This document shows positions 17,949-25,675 of a DNA stretch of 64,000 nt, piece by piece. The notes beneath the pieces were generated by a model that was not told where the DNA came from, did not search any database, and saw nothing but the letters and a program-made list of their open reading frames with translations. The DNA is from Clostridia bacterium (lineage in GTDB: Bacteria > Bacillota > Clostridia > Lachnospirales > Lachnospiraceae). Position 1 is the stretch's first letter. Each line of letters opens with the position of its first letter. The translations under genes were made by a program, and so were the position numbers. The stretch spans positions 124,001-188,000 of the forward strand of contig CAJTAT010000003.1 of NCBI GenBank assembly GCA_910574475.1, written 5' to 3'.

Positions 17949-18737
17949 TTATGAAAAAATATACTCTAATCTGGAGCTAAGCGGCGTGCTTGTATCTATC
18001 CCAGACACATATTCCTGAATGACACCAATGGTAGGGGCTACTGCGTTTCCAAGTCGTTCCTTTAAAATCTCCCGGCTTTCCCCACACTTAGGGTTAGGAA
18101 TTCCAGTCATAATAAGGCCTCCTAAATCCCTCTTTTGCCTTGTAATGGCAGACACAGTCTCAAAAAACTTCGCTTTCCTCTTTCCAGGGCATTGAAATGC
18201 ACGGATACAGAAGCGGAATCCAAGGATACAAGCATCAATCTGTCTGGCTGTCACATTCTCATACACAGAAGCAATCGCTTTCTCTGTCTTCCAATCCCGA
18301 ACCAGATGACAGGTGCAATTATGTCTTGTGGGGTCCAGGTGATCCACCTCCATCAGATAACGGTCAAAATCTGTCTCAATCTCCAAGTGACCCAGATGAT
18401 GTATTTTCATGTAGCTGTTAATGTAGGGGTGACATTCACTGTCCAACATAAAGTGGCATAAAAATCCACACAGGTAGGACAAAAGGATCCTGTTTGGCCT
18501 CTCCTGGTACCGCTTTCTTGCTTTTTCAAAAAAGGTGCTGGCCAGCTCATTGTGCATCCTGACTCCCTGCTGATTCACTCGGTTTTTCCCAATAGGACGA
18601 TAATAAAATAATAAATCTGGGCCATGAAGTCCCAATAGATAGGCGGGTTTATTCTCTTTGATTATCTGTTGTATCTCCTTTGGCAAAGCTTTATAGACAA
18701 ACTTGCCGAATTTATAATGTGCATAAACGGCTGGCAT
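17949..18737 (-). CDS. Zinc-dependent phospholipase C-like protein
   Basis: This 262-residue protein is all-helical in appearance. Metal-ligand candidates occur in order: MPAVYAHYKFG (His7), LLGLHGPDLLFYY, RMHNELAS and GFLCHFMLDSECHPYI. This His/Asp pattern matches the zinc-dependent phospholipase C family common in Firmicutes, whose members often have no known substrate. No secretion signal is seen. It begins 23 bp before the MFS gene, suggesting an operon. Confidence 0.8.
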   Translation of the reverse strand: MPAVYAHYKFGKFVYKALPKEIQQIIKENKPAYLLGLHGPDLLFYYRPIGKNRVNQQGVRMHNELASTFFEKARKRYQERPNRILLSYLCGFLCHFMLDSECHPYINSYMKIHHLGHLEIETDFDRYLMEVDHLDPTRHNCTCHLVRDWKTEKAIASVYENVTARQIDACILGFRFCIRAFQCPGKRKAKFFETVSAITRQKRDLGGLIMTGIPNPKCGESREILKERLGNAVAPTIGVIQEYVSGIDTSTPLSSRLEYIFS

Positions 18738-18767
18738 TGAAAAAGACTCCTTTTCTCTCTATTTTAT

Positions 18768-18792
18768 CAATAAATAGTTGTTTTATTTATTG
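18768..18792. repeat. 9-bp inverted repeat in divergent intergenic region
   Basis: CAATAAATA and TATTTATTG pair perfectly around a 7-base spacer, 30–55 bp upstream of the phospholipase-like gene. It may be an operator, but the region is AT-rich, so chance is possible. Apart from this, 18738–18893 holds only weak promoter-like sequence. Confidence 0.35.
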
Positions 18793-18893
18793 TCTCACAA
18801 AGTTATGGAATATACAAGTAAAATTCGTTATCACACATTTTACACTTTCACATACTATGAGATTGTAAATAATTATTTTTGGAGGATTTTCTC

Positions 18894-19145
18894 ATGAGTG
18901 ATTTAACTGCAACAAACTGTGGATGTGGCGAAATGACTAACAATGGATGTGGATGTGGTAGCTGGATTTGGATTATCCTGTTGCTGTGCTGCTGTGGTGG
19001 CAATAGCTGTGGATGCGGCAATGGTATGGGCAACTTCGGTGGCGACAATGGCGGATGTTGCTGGATCATCCTTCTGCTTCTTCTCTGCGGAAACGGATTT
19101 GGAAATGGCTGTGGCAACGGCAATGGCTGTGGATGCGGCTGCTAG
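18894..19145 (+). CDS. Glycine/cysteine-rich small protein ('high-cysteine' chorion-like family)
   Basis: The start follows GGAGGATTTTCTC. The 83-residue protein has 16 Cys and 24 Gly. It alternates CGCG/GNG runs with two very hydrophobic segments, WIWIILLLCCC (about 25–35) and CCWIILLLLLC (about 56–66). Similar short proteins are common in Clostridia and are annotated 'chorion class high-cysteine HCB protein'; no function is established. It is monocistronic, with its own strong terminator. The composition suggests a membrane-associated, disulphide-rich or metal-binding structural role, but this is speculation. Confidence 0.75.
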   Translation: MSDLTATNCGCGEMTNNGCGCGSWIWIILLLCCCGGNSCGCGNGMGNFGGDNGGCCWIILLLLLCGNGFGNGCGNGNGCGCGC

Positions 19146-19159
19146 TCTAGTTAACTTAA

Positions 19160-19192
19160 AAGAGCCGGCTCTTAATGGGCCGGTTCTTTTTT
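19160..19192 (+). terminator. Terminator of the glycine/cysteine-rich gene
   Basis: AAGAGCCGGC–9 nt–GCCGGTTCTT forms a 10-bp stem followed by T4 (six T in all). It lies 14 bp after the stop codon. Confidence 0.92.
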
Positions 19193-19219
19193 GTAGTGCG
19201 CCCATACTGTGCGCACTAC
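19193..19219. repeat. Perfect 9-bp inverted repeat between two terminators
   Basis: GTAGTGCGC and GCGCACTAC flank a 9-base loop. The repeat lies directly between the plus-strand and minus-strand terminators, giving three adjacent hairpins in about 100 bp. Confidence 0.6.
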
Positions 19220-19257
19220 AAAAAGGGCAGGTACAGTTTTCTTTAACTGCACCTGCC
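19220..19257 (-). terminator. Terminator of the RpiR-type gene
   Basis: On the minus strand GGCAGGTGCAGTT–6 nt–AACTGTACCTGCC (one G·U pair) is followed by CTTTTT. It lies about 22 bp beyond the stop of the 19280 gene. Confidence 0.88.
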
Positions 19258-19279
19258 TGTTTTAAAAATATCATACACA

Positions 19280-19912
19280 TTAATTTTTATTATCAAGAAT
19301 AATCGCCCGAAGGGTTTTTCTGCTTTTTTCTTTTATAATTTCCGATTTCTGGGAAACCAGCCCCATATACAGTGTATCAATAATAGCAAACTCTGCGGTT
19401 CTTCTGGCAATCTCATCGTGCCCCGGCGTATAATCCGTAGTAGCTGTAAAAATCTTCATATCTGCATATTTGACAAGCTCACATTTTGCGTAATGTACAA
19501 TACACAGTGTCTTTGCCCCATTTTCCTTGGCGATACGAAGGGCATCTACTACCAGTTTTGTTTCTCCTGAAAAGGAAATTCCAATTGCCAAATCGCCTTC
19601 CTTCATCAAGCTGGCAGTAGCTAAAGCTAAAGCCACATCGCTGTAAGCTGAACTTTGTACCCCGATTCTCTGAAACTTTATATGAGCGGCCTCACAGGCC
19701 ACCCAAGCGTCTCCCACTCCGAAAAAATTAATTTTATCCGCATGAACCACATCACTACACCCAGCAATTTCCGAATATTCTGCCAGCGTATAACTGCATA
19801 CTTTCTCATAGTCATCCAAAATAACATCTGCAACCTTCTTTTCTGATTTTGTAAGCGAAGGATACAAAAAACGAATCTTAACAAAAATTTCATCATCTAT
19901 GCTGGTTGCCAT
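19280..19912 (-). CDS. RpiR/MurR-family regulator with internal deletion of the HTH recognition helix
   Basis: The N-terminus (IFVKIRFLYPSLTKSEKKVA, then DVILDDYEKVCSYTLAEYSEIAGCSD) is the RpiR HTH domain up to the second helix. The sequence then jumps directly to VVHADKINFFGVGDAWVACE, the start of the SIS sugar-phosphate domain, which is intact (GISFSGETKLVVDALRIAKE). In the family, about 60–70 residues normally lie between these points, including the TVVRF-type recognition helix. The protein is 210 residues instead of about 280 and the frame is kept. It probably cannot bind DNA normally. It may be a remnant or a sugar-phosphate-binding protein. Confidence 0.8.
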   Translation of the reverse strand: MATSIDDEIFVKIRFLYPSLTKSEKKVADVILDDYEKVCSYTLAEYSEIAGCSDVVHADKINFFGVGDAWVACEAAHIKFQRIGVQSSAYSDVALALATASLMKEGDLAIGISFSGETKLVVDALRIAKENGAKTLCIVHYAKCELVKYADMKIFTATTDYTPGHDEIARRTAEFAIIDTLYMGLVSQKSEIIKEKSRKTLRAIILDNKN

Positions 19913-19958
19913 ATTCTATTATCCCTTCTCATTCCTATGAATTTATCTTAATCTGGTC

Positions 19959-20108
19959 TTATTTTTTTGTCAATTTATTTTTTGTCATAGCATTATAACC
20001 GTCTGAAGCCTTATTATTTTGGGTATCTTCTTCTCTTTTTCTCTGTTTCAGACATTCCTCATCAATTTCGTAGACGGTTGTATCATCAATAATCAATCTC
20101 TCTGTCAT
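19959..20108 (-). CDS. Small hypothetical protein (49 residues)
   Basis: GAGAGGA lies 8 bp before the ATG at 20106–20108, which decides this start (MTERLIIDDTTVYEIDEECL…). The N-terminal half is acidic and ordered-looking, and the C-terminal half is lysine/asparagine-rich. I do not recognise a characterised family, though short proteins with a similar LIIDD-VYEIDEEC opening look familiar from Lachnospiraceae. It lies upstream of the RpiR-type gene on the same strand. Confidence 0.55.
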   Translation of the reverse strand: MTERLIIDDTTVYEIDEECLKQRKREEDTQNNKASDGYNAMTKNKLTKK

Positions 20109-20239
20109 TGCAAAATTCCTCTCAAAATTTCTAAAATTCCTTATTATTATATTCATATTTTCATTTCTCGCACATATCTTTTATAGTGTACCCTCTCTTA
20201 AAAAGGCACCATAGGCATAGGAAATAAGGAGGATGGACT

Positions 20240-20599
20240 GTGAATCCAAATGAAGATTTCTATAAAATGCTTCACGATGTTCAAGTCAAATGCAATGAGC
20301 TAAATAAAAAAATTGACTCTGTTATAAGAATTATGGAAGTTTTTACAACTTATATGCAATATTCAAATATGATGTCGGATTTTAATCCCGACTCTTTTTC
20401 TCAAGTCATGTCAGAAGGGAGTGAAAGTATGAATCCAAAAGATTTGCAGAAAATTATGAATGTAGCAAAGCAATCCGATCAACAGATGTCTCAGGATGAC
20501 TTCAATCAGATCTTTGATACATTGAAGCAAGGAAAATCACCAGAAGAAGTTGCCCGTATGGAGCAAATGGTACAATTGGCAAAAAGCTTTATGAAATGA
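20240..20599 (+). CDS. Hypothetical helical protein (119 residues), GTG start
   Basis: AAGGAGG precedes a GTG codon at 20240, fixing the start (MNPNEDFYKMLHDVQ…). The protein is predicted mostly helical and Met/Gln/Asp-rich. It has an N-terminal coiled-coil-like stretch (CNELNKKIDSVIRIMEVF) and two related 'MNPKDLQKIM' / 'MSQDDFNQIF' segments. No membrane helix or signal is present. The function is not recognised. It is monocistronic with a strong downstream hairpin. Confidence 0.65.
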   Translation: MNPNEDFYKMLHDVQVKCNELNKKIDSVIRIMEVFTTYMQYSNMMSDFNPDSFSQVMSEGSESMNPKDLQKIMNVAKQSDQQMSQDDFNQIFDTLKQGKSPEEVARMEQMVQLAKSFMK

Positions 20600-20606
20600 T
20601 ATAGTG

Positions 20607-20660
20607 CCCTCAGTAGACAATAGGATACTTGATTCTTTGTCTACTGAGGGTAAATCTTTT
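20607..20660 (+). terminator. Hairpin terminator after the 20240 gene
   Basis: CCCTCAGTAGACAA and TTGTCTACTGAGGG form a perfect 14-bp stem with a 16-base loop, followed after six bases by a short T-run. The long loop and delayed T-run make it a less classical terminator. Confidence 0.7.
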
Positions 20661-20684
20661 TCTTTATAGGGTTCGTAAATTCTG

Positions 20685-21980
20685 TCACTCTTTTGTGTCC
20701 TGATTGATAAACTCAATCTTCACTTTGGAATATACAATCTTCTGGCTGTGATACAGTCCATAATATCCAGACTGCATATAACTGACAGCAATAGCCAGGA
20801 AGAAAAACGGAGCTGCCTCAAAGCCAAACATCTCAAAACTAATAAGCAAAGATGAAATGGGACTGTTTGTCACCCCGCAGAATACAGCGGCCATACCACA
20901 AGCAGTGCCCAGAGCTGGAGATAGATGAAGAAAATGACTCATCAGACAGCCGAAGGTAGCCCCAACAAAAAAAGCTGGAACAATCTCTCCACCTTTAAAG
21001 CCGCCAGATAAGGTGATTGATGTAAACAAAATTTTCAGAAGAAAGGCGGCCCAGAGTACATTTCCCTCCATGGAAGCCTCCACAATATCCATACCAGCTC
21101 CCAGATAATCTGTCGTTCTCAAAAGTTTGGTCAGTAAAATAATCAAACAGCCCGCAATGACAGCGCGCAGATAAGGATTTGGAATGTAATTTTGAAACAA
21201 GTGCTCCATTTTATGTAAAACAATGCAAAAGAGAATACTGACTGCCGCACAGGCCAGACCCAAAATCAAGACTTTCCCTGCATTTAACAGATTAAAAGCG
21301 GGAAGATTCGAAATTACAAAGTGTTCTCCTGACAAACCAAAATAGCGGGCTACAGCTCCGGCTATATAAGAGGATACCACACAGGGTACAAGAGCTGCAT
21401 AGTACATGATTCCCACACTGGCCACTTCCATAGAAAAAATGGCTGCGGCCATAGGTGTTCCAAAAAGGGCAGAAAAGGCGGCGCTCATACCGCACATAAT
21501 CACCACTCTTCTGTCACTCTCGTCAATGCGAAAGCACTTTCCCAGGAACTCACCGATACTGCCCCCAAGCTGCAATGCCGCCCCTTCTCTTCCCACAGAA
21601 CCGCCACACATATGTGTAAGCACCGTAGATATATAAATCAATGGCGTCGTCTTGATGGGAATCTCTTTTTTCGCGTGAATCGTATCCAGAACTAAGTTAG
21701 TACTGCTTTTTTCCTGATGTTCCCACTTATACATCCAGACGATCATGATTCCAACCAGAGGCAGGCCATAAAGAATCCACGGGTATCTACCCCGCAGTTC
21801 TGTCACAAAGCCAATATTTTTTCCGAAAAGAGTTCCCACAACCCCCAGTACAACACCTGTAACTGATGCAAAGAAGAGCCAACGTGCCAGCATTATCAGA
21901 CGATTCCAAATGGTAATATGAATCCATGCTTCTGTTTTTTTCACATTTTCCTGTAACAGTTCCTTTGTTTCCCTTTCCAT
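20685..21980 (-). CDS. CLC-family anion transporter (fluoride-type features possible)
   Basis: I choose the Met at 21980 (431 residues) because GAAGGG precedes it and it avoids overlapping the neighbour. About 10 hydrophobic helices are visible. The gating-glutamate motif reads THMCGGSVGREGAALQLGG, and NLVLDTIH replaces the canonical GSGIP central-serine motif. These two features resemble the fluoride/proton antiporter branch of CLC (family memory, not tested). ISFEMFGFE lies near the C-terminus. It is the last gene of the rnf–Gx–NusG run, four bases after the NusG-II gene. No fluoride riboswitch is visible upstream. Confidence 0.82.
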   Translation of the reverse strand: MERETKELLQENVKKTEAWIHITIWNRLIMLARWLFFASVTGVVLGVVGTLFGKNIGFVTELRGRYPWILYGLPLVGIMIVWMYKWEHQEKSSTNLVLDTIHAKKEIPIKTTPLIYISTVLTHMCGGSVGREGAALQLGGSIGEFLGKCFRIDESDRRVVIMCGMSAAFSALFGTPMAAAIFSMEVASVGIMYYAALVPCVVSSYIAGAVARYFGLSGEHFVISNLPAFNLLNAGKVLILGLACAAVSILFCIVLHKMEHLFQNYIPNPYLRAVIAGCLIILLTKLLRTTDYLGAGMDIVEASMEGNVLWAAFLLKILFTSITLSGGFKGGEIVPAFFVGATFGCLMSHFLHLSPALGTACGMAAVFCGVTNSPISSLLISFEMFGFEAAPFFFLAIAVSYMQSGYYGLYHSQKIVYSKVKIEFINQDTKE

Positions 21981-21984
21981 CCTT

Positions 21985-22347
21985 TCATTCCCTTCTATTC
22001 TGTGATGCAGATTCCACTGTGACAATTACCTGGTTTGGCATACAGACAATGGTTTCCCCAATCTCAGATACAGGTTTTTGATGAACACAGATTTGATCCG
22101 GGCAGGAAGCCTCTGTTATATCTGCCTGTCCGTCATGTATCTCCAGATCATTCTTTCCGCCCTCTTTTCCCTCAATTACGAATTTTGTCTCTTCTTCCAG
22201 GGAAAATCTTGCCTGCTCTTCTTCTCCTACATAGACGACCACTTCATCCCCTGCTCCATGATTCAGTAATTGATATCCCCATAAAAAGATTACTATCACT
22301 ACTACCAAAAATGAGAGCAGATAAAGATCTTGTCTCTTCAAACTCAA
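21985..22347 (-). CDS. NusG domain II-containing secreted/anchored protein
   Basis: This 120-residue protein has one N-terminal membrane helix (about 8–25) and an extracytoplasmic NusG-II-like domain ending in CPDQICVHQKPVSEIGETIVCMPNQ. Such proteins occur beside Rnf and heptaprenyl-diphosphate-synthase component I-like genes in Clostridia. Their function is not established, though the conserved CxxxxC...C arrangement suggests redox or cofactor links. Its start overlaps the Gx transporter stop by four bases (ATGA). Confidence 0.85.
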   Translation of the reverse strand: MSLKRQDLYLLSFLVVVIVIFLWGYQLLNHGAGDEVVVYVGEEEQARFSLEEETKFVIEGKEGGKNDLEIHDGQADITEASCPDQICVHQKPVSEIGETIVCMPNQVIVTVESASQNRRE

Positions 22348-22856
22348 CGCTCCTGTCTTTCATATAGACTTAAATATGGCTTTACTCGCACAGTTACGAA
22401 CCCTGCCAGCAGACCAATCATCAAACCTGCCACTGTGCCTGCTCCCAGAAGGAAAGGAAAATAATAAAGGAGGGCACTGTTCTTTACAATCACGACGGCC
22501 AACAAGATCTGGCCCAGATTATGGGTGACGCCGCCAATGACACTGACGCCAACCACACTCAGCCTAGACACGCGTCTGGCAATTACCATACAAATATAGC
22601 TTAACAGACCTCCTGCCAAACTGTAAACCATGATGGACAGATTCGTAAAGGTAAAACCAACCAAAAAAATCCGCACCATAGAAACCGCAAGGGCTGATTT
22701 TTCTTCCAGGCAATACAGAGCGATTACTGTGACGAGATTAGCCAGTCCCAGCTTAATTCCTGGTACGACAAAGGAAAAAGGAATCAACGTCTCCACATAG
22801 CTTAATAGAAAAGCCAGTGCCACTAGCATCCCGTAGGCTGCCACCCTCTTCGACAT
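22344..22856 (-). CDS. Gx transporter family membrane protein (HepPP synthase component I-like)
   Basis: This 170-residue protein has five to six helices and typical motifs: YVETLIPFSFVVPGIKLGLANLVTVIALY, here cited as the VPGIKLGLAN signature, and GVTHNLGQILLA. The family is related to ECF-type substrate-specific membrane components; some members are annotated as heptaprenyl diphosphate synthase component I. It follows rnfB with GGAGGGAATCAA as ribosome binding site. The conserved association with Rnf and the NusG-II protein suggests a role in flavin/quinone-type cofactor supply (inference). Confidence 0.85.
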   Translation of the reverse strand: MSKRVAAYGMLVALAFLLSYVETLIPFSFVVPGIKLGLANLVTVIALYCLEEKSALAVSMVRIFLVGFTFTNLSIMVYSLAGGLLSYICMVIARRVSRLSVVGVSVIGGVTHNLGQILLAVVIVKNSALLYYFPFLLGAGTVAGLMIGLLAGFVTVRVKPYLSLYERQER

Positions 22857-22901
22857 TTGATTCCCTCCATGTTCTCATTTCTATTTTATAGCTGTATCGC
22901 T

Positions 22902-23714
22902 TTACGTATGCTGCCTGGGCTTGACACGAATCACCTTTGTAGGACATTTTTCTGCACAGGCGCCACATCTTACACACTTTTCATAGTCAATCTTTGCCAG
23001 GTTATCTGTCAAAGAAATAGCATCGTACTGGCAAGCCTTCACACAGGCGCCACATCCAATACAGCCTGCATCGCAGGCTTCCCGCACAGCCTTTCCCTTA
23101 CTGTTAGAATTACACTGTACCCTGAATTTTGCCTCATAGGGAACGAATTCAATCAGGTTGTTGGGGCAGGCTTTGATACATTTTCCACAGGCTTTGCAAG
23201 CTTCTGGATCCACTACAGCTATTCCATCCACCAGATGAATGGCATCAAAAGGACACACCTTTGCACAAGTTCCAAAGCCAAGACAGCCATAAACACACTT
23301 TTTGGGAGTCCTGCCTGGAGCCACCACAGCCATTTTGCAATCCTGAACACCATAATAATTGCTTTTGTTTCGGGTCTTGCCACAGACGCCGGCACATTTG
23401 ACAAAAGCTGTCTTTCTTACAGAGGTTCCTGCCGCCACTCCCATGACCTCCCCGATGGCCTTACTCACAGAAGCGCCGCCTACAGGACAGGCGCCCACCT
23501 CTGCTTCTCCTTTCGCGATAGCTGCAGCCAAAGCGTCGCAGCCTGCAAAACCACAGCCTCCACAATTGTTACCAGGAAGTAATTCCCGGACTTTTGCCTC
23601 TTTCTCATCCACTTCCACATGAAACTTCGCGGCTGCTGCCACCAGCAGAAGGCCCACAAGCAGACCGACAATTCCAATTACCAGAGCTGCTGATAAAATT
23701 CCTGTCACATTCAT
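22902..23714 (-). CDS. rnfB: Rnf complex subunit RnfB (iron-sulfur protein)
   Basis: This 270-residue protein has an N-terminal membrane helix (about 5–28). The CGGCGFAGC cluster motif near residue 52 follows, with ferredoxin repeats CKACGKCIKACP, CIGCGACVKACQ and CVRCGACAEKCP. RnfB accepts electrons from reduced ferredoxin in the membrane-bound ferredoxin:NAD oxidoreductase, which pumps Na+ or H+. It is the last rnf gene of the CDGEAB operon, as in other clostridia. Confidence 0.96.
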   Translation of the reverse strand: MNVTGILSAALVIGIVGLLVGLLLVAAAAKFHVEVDEKEAKVRELLPGNNCGGCGFAGCDALAAAIAKGEAEVGACPVGGASVSKAIGEVMGVAAGTSVRKTAFVKCAGVCGKTRNKSNYYGVQDCKMAVVAPGRTPKKCVYGCLGFGTCAKVCPFDAIHLVDGIAVVDPEACKACGKCIKACPNNLIEFVPYEAKFRVQCNSNSKGKAVREACDAGCIGCGACVKACQYDAISLTDNLAKIDYEKCVRCGACAEKCPTKVIRVKPRQHT

Positions 23715-23733
23715 TACTCTTTCCTCCTACTGT

Positions 23734-24333
23734 CTAAATTAAACCTGAGAATCCAAAAAATGCAATCGCCATGAGACAAGCAGTCAGCAATACAATCGGT
23801 GCTCCCTGAAAAGGCTTGGGAATGTCATTGTAAGCAATCCGCTCCCGAATTCCAGCCATAATTACAATGGCAATGGTAAAGCCCACAGCCGTTCCGAACC
23901 CATTCATCACACTGGATGCCAATGCGTTCCATCCTCTCTGTGCAAAGAGATACTCTTTCTGAACATTCTGAAGTACTACCCCAAGAACTGCACAGTTGGT
24001 GGTGATCAGCGGAAGATACACGCCCAAAGCTTGATATAATCCAGGACTTGTCTTCTTAAGGAACATTTCGACTAACTGTACCAAGGCCGCAATAACCAGA
24101 ATAAATACGATGGTCTGCAAGTACTCCAGTTTCAGTTTTACCAAGATAAAATCATAAATCAAACTAGCCACTGCTGAAGAAATGGTGATAACAAAAATAA
24201 CTGCCATCCCCATACTGGCGGCTGTCTTTACCTGCTTGGACACTCCAAGGAAAGGACAGAGGCCAAGAAACTGACTGAGTACCACATTATTTACCAGCGC
24301 AGCGCTGATTAAAATTAAAATCAATTCTTTCAT
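23734..24333 (-). CDS. rnfA: Rnf complex subunit RnfA
   Basis: This 199-residue protein has six membrane helices and the RnfA signatures NNVVLSQFLGLCPFLGVSK and LPLITTNCAVLGVVLQN. RnfA and RnfE form an antiparallel membrane pair that carries electrons across the membrane. Overlap and spacing with rnfE and rnfB (15–20 bp) show one operon. Confidence 0.96.
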   Translation of the reverse strand: MKELILILISAALVNNVVLSQFLGLCPFLGVSKQVKTAASMGMAVIFVITISSAVASLIYDFILVKLKLEYLQTIVFILVIAALVQLVEMFLKKTSPGLYQALGVYLPLITTNCAVLGVVLQNVQKEYLFAQRGWNALASSVMNGFGTAVGFTIAIVIMAGIRERIAYNDIPKPFQGAPIVLLTACLMAIAFFGFSGLI

Positions 24334-24348
24334 GATTCGTCCCTCCCA

Positions 24349-25035
24349 TTAATTTTTTGCATCTGTACAGCCCTGAGACTGCCCACAGGAAGCACAGTTC
24401 CCATCACAGCCCTCTACCTTTTTATTGCCATTGTGCTGTATATTCATGGCATTTAAGAAGGCAATAATCAAAGCCAGGACTAAAAATGCTCCTGGAGCCA
24501 GCACAAAAATAGAAACTGGCTCATAAGCTTCTGGAAGAGACATGGCAAATGGAGTCCCTGAAAGTAGGGTTCCCGCTCCAATCAACTCCCTGAAAAAACC
24601 GATACAAGTCAAAGCAATGGAAAATCCAAATCCCATTCCCAGTCCATCAAAAACGGAAAGTCCCGGTGAATTTTTAGAGGCATAGGCTTCCGCGCGCCCC
24701 AATATAATACAGTTTACCACAATCAGAGGAATATAAAGCCCAAGAGCGTCATAAAGAACTGGGATATACGCCTGAATCAAAAGCTGTACAATGGTTACAA
24801 GAGAGGCAACCACCACAATATAAGCCGGAATACGAACCTTGTCAGGAATGATATTCCTGAGAGCTGAGATAAGCAAATTCGAAACTACCAGCACTACCAT
24901 CGTGGAGAGCCCCATCCCCAAGCCATTAAAGGCTGAGGTCGTAACTGCCAATGTAGGACACATGCCAAGCATCAGGATAAAGGTAGGATTCTCTTTTACG
25001 ATACCATTATATAATCGTTCTGCATACTTATTCAT
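24349..25035 (-). CDS. rnfE: Rnf complex subunit RnfE
   Basis: This 228-residue protein has six membrane helices, with NPTFILMLGMCPTLAVTTSA and YIPLIVVNCIILGRAEAYA typical of RnfE. The C-terminus carries a short cysteine-rich tail (CDGNCASCGQSQGC) beyond the last helix, which is not part of the core fold and could bind metal or be functionally neutral. It is encoded between rnfG and rnfA. Confidence 0.95.
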   Translation of the reverse strand: MNKYAERLYNGIVKENPTFILMLGMCPTLAVTTSAFNGLGMGLSTMVVLVVSNLLISALRNIIPDKVRIPAYIVVVASLVTIVQLLIQAYIPVLYDALGLYIPLIVVNCIILGRAEAYASKNSPGLSVFDGLGMGFGFSIALTCIGFFRELIGAGTLLSGTPFAMSLPEAYEPVSIFVLAPGAFLVLALIIAFLNAMNIQHNGNKKVEGCDGNCASCGQSQGCTDAKN

Positions 25036-25054
25036 ATTTTTCCTCCTTCTCCTC

Positions 25055-25675
25055 CTACTTTAATGCGGATTCTCGTGCAAAATAAATCGCCGTATTCACC
25101 GCATTTGTAACTGCATTTGAAGTAAAGGTGGCGCCACTTAAGGCATCAATCTGGTTTTCTTCCACAGCGCCGCTCTTTGTGACTTCAAAGCTCTCTACAC
25201 TTTTATCTTTGAATTGATTCTTAAAATCCTCTTCTGTAGCTTTCATACCCAGGCCTGCTGTCTCATTAATCTCTAAGTAGTCAATGCCAGACACAAAAAT
25301 GCTTCCATTCTCCTCCCGAATTCCCACAGCCAGGCTAATGTTCCCGCCATATCCGTCTTTTGAGGTGGTCTTTATGATCATCCCCACCAGGTTATCAGAA
25401 CTGTCATAAGCATATAAGGCATCATCCACAGTTACATTTCCCAGATCCAGCTCACTGCCCTCCAACAGACTGCCAGAATCCTCTACCTTATCGTCGAGAG
25501 TATCATCATTTTTAAAGCTCTCAGCTCCCGGACACACTGCTCTGTAAGCTTCTGCATTGGCCTCAATCTGCTGCCGTGCAATCGGATCCTTTGTCAGCTC
25601 ATAGACACCGCCCAGCAGAAAGCCCGAAATCAGGGTAATCGCTGTCAATATCAGTACATCTCTCACTTTTGTCAT
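25055..25675 (-). CDS. rnfG: Rnf complex subunit RnfG (covalent FMN)
   Basis: This 206-residue protein has one N-terminal membrane helix and an extracytoplasmic FMN-binding domain. The flavinylation motif is DALSGATFTSNAV, in which the threonine after SGA is linked to FMN by ApbE. ApbE is not encoded in this window. It overlaps the rnfD stop by four bases. Confidence 0.95.
   Translation of the reverse strand: MTKVRDVLILTAITLISGFLLGGVYELTKDPIARQQIEANAEAYRAVCPGAESFKNDDTLDDKVEDSGSLLEGSELDLGNVTVDDALYAYDSSDNLVGMIIKTTSKDGYGGNISLAVGIREENGSIFVSGIDYLEINETAGLGMKATEEDFKNQFKDKSVESFEVTKSGAVEENQIDALSGATFTSNAVTNAVNTAIYFARESALK

Noticed and set aside
18848-19302. Long open frames antisense to the glycine/cysteine-rich gene
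   Set aside because: They mirror a repetitive GGN/TGY composition, lack ribosome binding sites and show no recognisable family.
21981-22400. Fluoride riboswitch upstream of the CLC gene
   Set aside because: The upstream sequence is coding (NusG-II and Gx genes), and no crcB-motif-like sequence is seen.
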